From Trichosphaerium sp. ATCC 40318 (Eukaryota > Discosea > Flabellinia > Trichosidae), in NCBI GenBank assembly GCA_038496445.1, contig JALMLS010000341.1, forward strand, positions 62,001-126,000: a stretch of DNA of 64,000 bases, read 5' to 3'. The notes under the pieces were generated by a model. That model saw only the letters and a program-made list of their open reading frames with translations, did not search any database and was not told the DNA's origin. A program made the translations under genes and the position numbers. This document shows positions 57,175 to 64,000 of the stretch, one piece after another. How positions within the stretch are numbered: the first letter of the stretch is position 1; each line of letters starts with the position of its first letter.

Positions 57175-59442
57175 TTATTTTGTTGTAATTGATACAACCT
57201 CACTACTGGATCCTTTGGGTATTATTCTATAATGAAACAAGTACAAACATACTAGAATAACTGTCCATACAGCATTAAGCGCAAGCAACACTATACCCTA
57301 CTTTTGAGGTTAAAATGTGTGCTAGAACTGAAAAGTACATACCATGTACAAAGCTACAAAAGGCATAAGTGCAGTACCGCTAGCTACTATCCAACATAAA
57401 AGTATTACAGCATAGACTAAGAAAGCACAAGATGAGATAAAGAAGAGGGTAAACAAACAAGTTGACTACTTGCCTACGCCAAGCCAGAAGCACGTGTTAC
57501 CAAGTCGCCAAGGAGTGAACAATTGAATGATAGATATTGATGCTAGTATTAATGCCCATACTCCAGCAGGGACCAGTAGACCATAGATCCATGCTTTTAA
57601 CAAATTTGTAAGAATTTTATAGGATTTTAAAGGTTGTACTAGGGAATGCTTCAATGTCACATGAAGCGTCGTTTCCTGGTTGTCCTCTGAAAAAACAAAC
57701 TTATTGAGTTCAAACTTTTGCTTAGATTACAGTACGTTTTTACAAATGGAGCACATCCTGACCATTGTATAATAGGGTTAGCGTCTTCTCCTCTGTATCC
57801 TTTCATATTAACACATAAAGGGCCTGTACCGGAATCTTCAATCTCTAACACACCATATTGATTGACGTAGTGATACTCATAACTTTTACAACCTGTTCCA
57901 AAAAAAGTCGTAAATTACAAGATGCTTTTGTTTGATGCAAAACATTAATACCTTCAGAGAAAGGACCTCCTTTGGACGATCCAATGCGATCATATGCTGC
58001 AGCTTGGAATATTGGAAACCCTTAAAAACGTGTTAAAAAGTACTGGTGTTGACAGTGAGTCAAACCTGCTCCGCCACCAGTGGCATAGTCCGAGTTTGAG
58101 CCTATTGCTATTAAAACAATAAACATTTATTTATGTCTCACCATCGTCAATTGCAAGCATGTGAGAATCACCAGATATAGCAATAAGATTTGTTACGCTA
58201 CAATTCTTTATCATATTAGCAACTCTTGTTCTATCACTTGGATAACTAAACCATTTATCACCCTGCTGTCGAGTTAGATACTCGAGTGCAGGTTGTGCGT
58301 GTGAGGTAGTCAAAGTGACTCACCGCAGATGGTTTTCCTATCCATGGAATAGTATTTGCCCAGACCACCAGAGAATATGAAGAAGCTGAACACAATTCAT
58401 TGTTGAACCATTGAAACTGCTCTTCACTCATGAGCGTAACTTCCGAAACTTGCTGCACAAGAAATGAACAAAACTCGGTAAGTAGTTTCCGCTAATTTTT
58501 ATCGAAACTATTTTATTACCTCTGATTTTAAATCTGTTATTATAAATCTAACGTTACCAATAGTATATGCTTGGTTTATTCTTGCTTGAAGATCAGGAGC
58601 TAACAAAACATGTGTTAGTCTTTGCATTGGCAACAAAAAAGACTTACGGGCGAGTTCTGTGGGATAATGTGGAAAGTACATTCTATACGCTGACCTAGCT
58701 GCTGGTTTACTAGGCGAGCTTGAGTCAGCATTATTTGGTCCATAATCGTGGTCATCCCAAATATAGCTCATAGGAAGACTTTGGAATAATTCACGTTGTC
58801 TGTTTTGTTTAAAGGTAAGTTCATAAGCATCACGGAAAGCTTGAATGCTGTTTGTGGTTATATCTGTATAATGTAGGTCACCCAAATGGATCATCAAATC
58901 AGCATTTTGATTCTTAATGGCCGAGAAAACTTCTAAACAGAAAAAATTATTTGTTTTTTGAAAACGACATGGCACGTGATTTTTTCTTTTCAGAAACTGT
59001 GTCGTACTGTTGTTTGAAGCAGCGCTAGAGCAAGATCCAAAAACAATCTTTAAATTTTGAGGACCTTCACTAAAAGTTGAAAAAGTCCCGACTCTAGCGG
59101 TACTTGCGCCATAATAGTACCGTGAGGACGATGTTAAGTTGTGAAATGTAATCTTAAAAGGATCGCTTGTTATCGCCGGTGCCCGTATTGGAGAAGTTAG
59201 ATCCCTTGTTGAACTCAACGATAGTGTCCCTCCTTGATTACCTAACCGGTAATTTGGTAAACAGTCAAGAAATTGGCTACAGCACAACAAGCGAAGAGGA
59301 TTGGCGTACCTGAAATCACTATTGTCGCTTGGCTGTTTGTAACTCCTCCTGCCCACATGATAAAAGGAGAAACATAGCTAAATAGGCACGTGATAATAAA
59401 GAATGTAATATACATAGTGGTGTAGTGAATGAAGTATCGCAT
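57175..59442 (-). CDS. PhoD-like metallophosphatase, signal peptide and membrane-anchored
   Basis: Secreted or lumenal phosphatase of the PhoD/alkaline-phosphatase-D family. The start MRYFIHYTTMYITFFIITCL is a signal peptide or anchor. A beta-rich entry domain follows (MWAGGVTNSQATIVIS, FKITFHNLTSSSRYYYGAST). Catalytic core: LKIVFGSCSSAASNNST, ADLMIHLGDLHYTDI, SYIWDDHDYGPNNADSS, FIITDLKSEV, WANTIPWIG, LIAISGDSHMLAIDDG. These carry the metal ligands (GD, DDHD, GDSH). A Gly-rich loop YATGGGAGLPIFQAAAYDRI leads to a lumenal segment and then probably three membrane helices (LLVPAGVWALILASISIIQL; VYAVILLCWIVASGTALMPF; ALNAVWTVILVCLYLFHY) before a short tail. About eleven introns. Confidence 0.8.
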
Positions 59443-59789
59443 GGTATGGCGGTTATGTAAATGTCACATTTTTACTTTTATGATGTCATTAAAATGTGTC
59501 ATTTTCAAAACATATGAACCCTTTTTTGGGAACCAAAACATCTACTATATTGAACTACATAAAGCAGGCACCTTAGTTTGTACGCTTCAATATTGTTATC
59601 CGGTGAAATCGTCGGACCACAAGTCCGAAATATTACAGGCAATCTTTGTTGTTGCCGAGTAGTGTGTTCCAGAAAAGAATATTCATCCTGTGATATGGGT
59701 TTAGATTTGCGAAGGCTAGGTAAAGTTCTTGATGTCGCGTACTTGTGATTACACTGTAAATGTTGCATATATTCTGGCTCCCTCTTCAG
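59443..59789. other. Intergenic with opposed short open frames
   Basis: Open frames of 77 (plus) and 87 (minus, MQHLQCNHKYATSRTLPSLR) codons overlap in opposite directions. Neither resembles a known family, and splice sites could not be assigned. Confidence 0.3.
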
Positions 59790-60461
59790 GTAGAGTAGGG
59801 TGGGTTTGACGCTTTTTCGATTTTAATTATGTTGACCAAAAACACAGGGTGAACTCAAACATGGAATCTATGGTGTTGGTAGAGTGGGTTTGACACTTTT
59901 TCGATTTTAATTATATTGACCAAAAACACAAAAGACGGAAGTGTTTCGGTAGACAGCATTTGAGGTGTTGACGATTTTCGCAAATATCGATTAAGGGAAA
60001 GGGAAAAAAAAACCATCTGGGTAGAGGGGGTTTGAGACTTTTTCGATTTTAACCATGTTGACCAAAAACACAAAAGACAGAAGTGTTTCGCTAGACAGTT
60101 TTTTACTAGGTGGGAGTTGAGACTTTTTCAAACAATAATTGAGAGTGTGTTTATTATTATATGTAACAGCGAGAGGGAGTTTGAGGCTTTTTTGAAGGTA
60201 AATAAACAATTTTTTTTATTAATACCAAGTAGATAGCGCTGTTGTGTTGTGATCTATCCAGTGAAGCGCAAGCGAGCCGTTTCCGTGAGTAAACAGTTTT
60301 GTGATTGATCTCCGCGAAGCCCATGCGAGCGCAGTGCCCTCCAGTTGCCTAGGTAAACCTTGAGCGGGTATCAAGGTTTAGCGAAGGTAGACCGCACTCT
60401 TGTTAAAAATCACATGACTTTTTCTGTTTTTTTACTAGAGGGAAGTTGACACTTTTATATT
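59790..60461. repeat. Degenerate tandem repeat array
   Basis: Three good copies of a unit beginning GTAGAGnGGGTTTGAnnCTT and TTTTCGATTTTAAttATGTT, continuing GACCAAAAACACAAAAGACG and GAAGTGTTTCGGTAGACAG: 59790-59848 (shortened), 59879-59960 and 60021-60098. Decayed copies of the first third follow at 60108-60132, 60171-60199 and 60438-60461. Spacing is about 90-140 nt. Between them is a perfect 9-bp hairpin AAACCTTGA-gcgggta-TCAAGGTTT at 60355-60379. No coding potential. Confidence 0.7.
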
Positions 60462-61253
60462 TGTGATTCAGAGTGAGGTTATATTATTTCTCCGCATGCG
60501 GAATTTTGCAGATTACGCCCTTTGACTACCCGCTAGCAACGCCGAGTCTTCATAATTTTGTGGGCGCTGGTGATACGGGGTCTATGAAGTGTGCTTTTGT
60601 CGTAGATGTATGCTTTGTATCTCGCGCTGGGAAAAAAATTTGTGCCCACGCGCTTTTGAGCTCCAAACCCTCACCAGATACGTTTATTTCGCCAATGAAG
60701 AGCGCTCCTTCAAGGAAGTATGCGGGATCGGCACTGTGCGACGAGAAAATTTTGCTATTTTTTCGTGTCGTTGATAACAAGCGTTTTAAAGCTTCTTTTA
60801 CGTAACAAACCACATAATAAACGCTTTTCAAGCTGTAATTGCGTGTCAATAAAATAGTGACACGGTAAAAAAGGCAAACATGTGCTTAATCGCAATAAAC
60901 GCGTTGTTTCTACCGTTTCCAAGCATTCTCGTTCCCGTAATTGCGTTTAAACCTCATCAAAACTGATTAAGTGAGCATTTTGTCAAAATGACTTAACGAA
61001 TTCCGCTACACCCTTAACACACTTCCCACCCTATAGCAAAACGTGTGGTACATTAAACGCCAAACCTTGCTACCAGAGCAAGGTTGTGTCTAGCTAACTC
61101 AGGGGTAGTGGCTCGCTTGGGCTTCGCTGGTATTGGTTATCTTGTATGCTGTTTGATTGAATAGTGTAGAAATTTACTAAAATACAATGATTGATAAATG
61201 TAATACTGTCTAAATACACTTAAGCAAGTGCACTTACACAGTTCCCCACCCTA
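60462..61253. other. Repeat-island sequence with opposed open frames
   Basis: Opposed open frames at 60473-60805 (plus) and 60550-60849 (minus, reading KEALKRLLSTTRKNSKIFSS then HSADPAYFLEGALFIGEINV) are more GC-rich than surroundings, but neither is recognisable. At 61013-61045 and 61232-61253 lie partial copies of the direct repeat that flanks the endonuclease gene (CTTCCCACCCTATAGCAAAA; CAGTTCCCCACCCTAT). Confidence 0.4.
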
Positions 61254-61299
61254 TTAAGTTGGTACGCTTAATACAGTTTACCACCCTATAGCAAAAACT
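61254..61299 (+). repeat. Left 46-bp direct repeat
   Basis: Matches 61739-61784 with two substitutions (ACCACCC versus CCCAACC). It is directly preceded by a partial tandem copy of the CAGTTnCCCACCCTAT core. Confidence 0.75.
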
Positions 61300-61323
61300 A
61301 CTCGTTGTCAAATAATAAAAAGT

Positions 61324-61689
61324 TTATTCGTTTTTAGCGAAAATACAGTCACGCATTCTGCGCCAGGCACCATAGTAAAATGCAAAATGGCCTTCGCAAT
61401 ATCCTCGGTGCTCGCACTTTCTGCGCGAATTATTAACGTAATTCGGCTCTAACACAATATGATCTGGGTTCGTGCATGCCTTACAATGGCACAAATGCGA
61501 GGCGTCAACCTCGCAACGCTTTAGCGTTGGATAATACAAATAATACCCTAGTTCATCACGGTCACGCAGAGTGATGCCTTTTTGCGTGTATAACACGTAA
61601 TGAGCTAGATTGAATTTCATATTTTTACATCCGTTCTGGAATGTTGCATAGATATAACCTGAATGATTTATAGAGCCTCTCTTACACAC
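61324..61689 (-). CDS. His-Me finger (zinc-loop) homing-type endonuclease
   Basis: An intronless 121-residue ORF. The C-terminal half reads CEVDASHLCHCKACTNPDHI, VLEPNYVNNSRRKCEHRGYC and EGH. This is the SHLCHxxxCxNPxHLxLEPxxxNxxRxxC...C.GH pattern of the zinc-binding His-Me finger endonucleases (I-PpoI-like, zf-His_Me_endon). The His of SHLCH is the expected general base; the Asn of VNNSRR the expected metal ligand; the Cys/His residues form zinc sites. The N-terminal part (INHSGYIYATFQNGCKNMKF) is typical of the beta-rich DNA-contact region. The frame has no internal stops; in-frame ATG starts and direct repeats on both sides suggest recent mobility. Length is close to complete for this family. 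Confidence 0.8.
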   Translation of the reverse strand: MCKRGSINHSGYIYATFQNGCKNMKFNLAHYVLYTQKGITLRDRDELGYYLYYPTLKRCEVDASHLCHCKACTNPDHIVLEPNYVNNSRRKCEHRGYCEGHFAFYYGAWRRMRDCIFAKNE

Positions 61690-61738
61690 ACGGCATCCAG
61701 TTTCTGTTGTTTTAAGTTAGTTTTGGTGTGTTTTGTTG

Positions 61739-61784
61739 TTAAGTTGGTACGCTTAATACAGTTTCCCAACCTATAGCAAAAACT
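61739..61784 (+). repeat. Right 46-bp direct repeat
   Basis: The partner of 61254-61299, same orientation, about 440 nt apart, enclosing the endonuclease ORF. Confidence 0.75.
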
Positions 61785-61946
61785 GTAAAGAAAGGTACCT
61801 GGTTTTATCTCTTCTCCATAGCGCATTGAGTGTAACTTTAAGTGAGCAATGTCCCAAGGCTACTCTTCAGGAGTTACTCTCGTTTAAGTAAGGTAGGCGT
61901 TAAGTCAATTTCGCTGACTCATCACTCAAGATATCCCTGTTTTACA

Positions 61947-63718
61947 ATGAGTACTACTGTAGTGCTGTTTTTATGTATTCTTTCCCTTGCGAACAGTGTG
62001 AAGCTTAAAATAGACAGTTCAGACGCATCTTTAGCAACAAACCGACAATTGAACGCTATGCCAAATAGCCAGCTGTACATAGTTTCCAACGAACTCTCCA
62101 AACGTATGTACATTGTGGAATGAAAAACAACTTACTTCTTTAGTACCAATTCAAATTGATGCCGAAGGAGATTGCGATGAATCATGCGTCTTTGATGTTA
62201 GAATTGAGGAAGAAAACAACTCATGGTAAGTTGACATTTGTTGATACACTTATTAAGTTGACGAAGGAACTATGATGTTCCGCCTACCCCACACCAGAGA
62301 GCACAATACTCAACCTACGTCCCTGAAGAAAGTCTGTATGGTAATACACATAATCAGAGAGCCTATAAGAGCGGTCAATACTATGTTATAGAGCCAAGCA
62401 TCTCAAAAGAGTTCGCCAGTGTGATAATATCAATGAAACATCCAAATGGTTCACGGTAAGTTTTGAAGTTTCTACTATGTAATTCTTACAAAGTAGTATG
62501 TCCGGCGTACAACCGAAAGAGATACTTATTGTAAGAAAGAAAGCGTATGACGAAAAATTAAAGGTGGTTGAGCAGAACGTTGCCTCAAAAAGACAAGAGA
62601 AACATGTGTATGAGATCGAATACAAACGAAACAAGACTCAGATATCAGAAGCATACGAGCCCTTACGCCTTCACCCAGAGATTTTCACGTTTTCAAGTGA
62701 TTTCTTGGATCCTATTCTAAAGGCCAAACTTGAAAGTAAGCAGCTAGATCTTGACGTTGTAGCTGAATCAGGTATTTTTGGGCTACCAATGTTCACGCCT
62801 GAATTTGTTGCGAAATTCCTTGATGAAATAGCAAACATTAAGGCTTCCAATGTTGAGACTTCTCGTCCAAATAGGTAAGTGCCAACGCTAAAACTAATCT
62901 AATCCTGTATAGTATGAATAATTATGGAGTGATACTGGACTACTTAGGATTCGAACGCTTCTTTGACGTAAGAAAAAATAAGAAAATACTTGCTAACACT
63001 TTGCCAGGAATTTATAGATCAAGTTATACAACCTATCGCAGAACATTTATTCCCTGGCACGAATTAATCCGAAATGTATCTAATACGAACATAGAGTGGA
63101 TATCACCTTTCTTTAAACTTGATAGTGTACAGACAAAGTACCGCTTAAACGTACTTAGACTGTTTTTAGCACCGTGCTTTTATAGTAGAATATGAGATTG
63201 GGAATGATGAAGATTTGGACTTTCATATGGATCAAGCAGAGGTAGTTTGCGCAATACTATTGATAAGTGCTTATATTATTTGTTTAGATTACACTCAACC
63301 TATGCCTTGGCGAAGATTTCACAGGTGGTGAAGTGTACTTTAAAGGAGTCAGGTAATCATTTACACTTCGTAAGTGGTTCTAAGTTCTGTTAGGGATACA
63401 CCACTCGAGAAAGTTGAGAACTTTGAGTATCCACATACTGTAGGTAGAGGTATATTACACCTAGGTAAGATTGTTTTTCAGGAAAGCTTGTTCTCTTAAA
63501 AATAAACAGGACAACACTGGCATGGCGCTAAAAAAATCAAAAGTGGAAAGCGATACAACCTGATATGTAAGTAGTACTTACGTTTTTCCGTTGTTTATTC
63601 TTGTGAAGTATGGTCAAAAAGCTCAAGCTATCGAGAGAGCGCAGCTGAAAGAGTCCTCAGAGCTCACAATGCCATCAACTTTGAAAACGATTTTTCCTCG
63701 CCAAAAATAGAATTATGA
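61947..63718 (+). CDS. Secreted 2OG-Fe(II) oxygenase (prolyl/lysyl hydroxylase-like)
   Basis: The start MSTTVVLFLCILSLANSVKL is a signal peptide. The middle part is hydrophilic with a coiled coil (KAYDEKLKVVEQNVASKRQE). The catalytic domain lies at the C-terminus: WISPFFKL, EYEIGNDEDLDFHMDQAEIT (HxD iron ligands in HMD), LNLCLGEDFTGGEVYFKG, GRGILHLGQHWHGAKKIKSG (distal His), KRYNLIMWSKSSSYRESAAE (2OG-binding Arg). This is the PKHD-type double-stranded beta-helix seen in procollagen hydroxylases and related viral and protist enzymes. About nine introns. The substrate is unknown; a lumenal or secreted target fits the signal peptide. The stop is at 63716-63718. Confidence 0.8.
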
Positions 63719-63864
63719 ACCCAGTACATTCTCAATACCTTTTGATGTATATTTTAATAGCGCTTATATATTATACTACGTATGTGATTACCATGTTTAT
63801 TAGTTTTCATTATTGTAATGTACAATTTTCTTCATTTTTTTTTTCTTTTTTTTTTTTTACATTC
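63719..63864. other. Spacer between convergent genes
   Basis: 146 nt, including a T-rich tract at 63835-63858 that on the minus strand follows the stop of the next gene. Nothing else seen. Confidence 0.4.
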
Positions 63865-63993
63865 TTAGTATGGATTATCTTCTTCAACTTCATCACTATT
63901 AGATTTCTTGTTCTTTTTCTTGTTTTTCTTAGGTTTTCTCAAAAAATCTTCTGCGAATGGATTATCTTCTTCATTTGCACTCAAGTCTTGAAT
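63865..63993 (-). CDS. Last exon of a gene running off the window
   Basis: Partial. After an acceptor TTTTTAG at the window edge the minus strand reads IQDLSANEEDNPFAEDFLRK, PKKNKKKNKKSNSDEVEEDN, PY, stop. A Lys/Asn run between acidic segments is all that can be seen, so the product is not identifiable. The EDNPF motif resembles an EH-domain ligand (NPF), which is a weak hint only. Confidence 0.5.
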   Translation of the reverse strand: MQDLSANEEDNPFAEDFLRKPKKNKKKNKKSNSDEVEEDNPY

Positions 63994-64000
63994 CTAAAAA

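Larger units (their letters stand above)
61254..61784. mobile_element. Putative endonuclease cassette bounded by 46-bp direct repeats
   Basis: A direct repeat TTAAGTTGGTACGCTTAATA followed by CAGTTTnCCAnCCTATAGCA and AAAACT occurs at 61254-61299 and 61739-61784, with only two mismatches. It brackets exactly one ORF, the His-Me finger endonuclease. Further partial copies lie to the left. The arrangement suggests a mobile or formerly mobile unit; the repeats may be termini, a duplicated target, or part of a local repeat family. Confidence 0.6.

Noticed and set aside
1-64000. CRISPR arrays, operons with ribosome binding sites, bacterial insertion sequences
   Set aside because: No regularly spaced direct repeats with unique spacers, no Shine-Dalgarno-led gene runs; splice sites show nuclear eukaryotic DNA.
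1-64000. tRNA and rRNA genes
   Set aside because: No cloverleaf with a convincing GGTTCGAATCC-type B box or rRNA core sequence was seen by eye; a tRNAscan run would be decisive.

Overview
Eukaryotic nuclear DNA, roughly 37% GC, gene-dense and intron-rich. Genes on both strands are a few hundred bases apart at most. They are broken by many short introns (about 25-110 nt) with GTACGT/GTAAGT-type donors and AG acceptors, sometimes with a visible CTAAC branch point, so nearly all coding sequence has to be read by joining short ORFs. Content (Xrn exonuclease, La protein, HRD3/SEL1L, RBBP6, ArfGAP, RGS and FYVE domains, Rho/Rab GTPases, JmjC) points to a free-living protist or early-branching opisthokont or amoeba. 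The sequence alone does not fix the lineage.

Layout. 0-3 kb: decayed WYxNGQ-repeat (YwqK/MORN-like) pseudogene, then a Rho-like GTPase. 3-11 kb: ribosomal P0-like gene, an RGS-LRR-FYVE protein, a large cytosolic CAP-domain protein. 11-18 kb: Xrn 5'-3' exoribonuclease with a large linker insertion, a filamin-repeat protein, a UPF0696/Bles03 protein. 18.5-27 kb: large unassigned protein with an F-box-like end, C2-domain protein, second Rho-like copy, F-box protein. 27-35.5 kb: JmjC/cupin-8 protein, small unknown protein, RNase P Rpp21-like protein, extended SDR reductase, degenerate Rho-like GTPase, secreted Ser/Thr/Asn-rich protein, Rab-like GTPase. 35.5-38.3 kb: repeat-rich segment with a foldback element, then the intact intronless WYxNGQ-repeat gene. 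38.7-45.1 kb: FG/NPF-type ArfGAP-like protein, type I membrane protein, La protein with an extra zinc domain. 45.3-57 kb: HRD3/SEL1L, a PurC-PurE-PurK fusion, RBBP6/Mpe1, MoCF-domain (FLAD1-type) protein. 57-64 kb: membrane-anchored PhoD phosphatase, a repeat island carrying a His-Me finger endonuclease gene between 46-bp direct repeats, a secreted 2OG-Fe(II) oxygenase, and the edge of one more gene.

Themes. RNA handling is well represented (Xrn, La-type, Rpp21, RBBP6), as is small-GTPase signalling (four Ras-superfamily genes, an RGS protein, an ArfGAP). None of the four GTPases carries the normal catalytic glutamine. The strongest candidates for something new are the La protein ending in a RIG-I-CTD-like (beta-tent) zinc domain, the RGS-LRR-FYVE protein, the purine tri-fusion in PurC-PurE-PurK order, and the endonuclease cassette. 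The palindrome CACGTG is markedly over-represented across the window. All exon joins were made by eye from frame continuity and family resemblance; transcript data would settle the boundaries.
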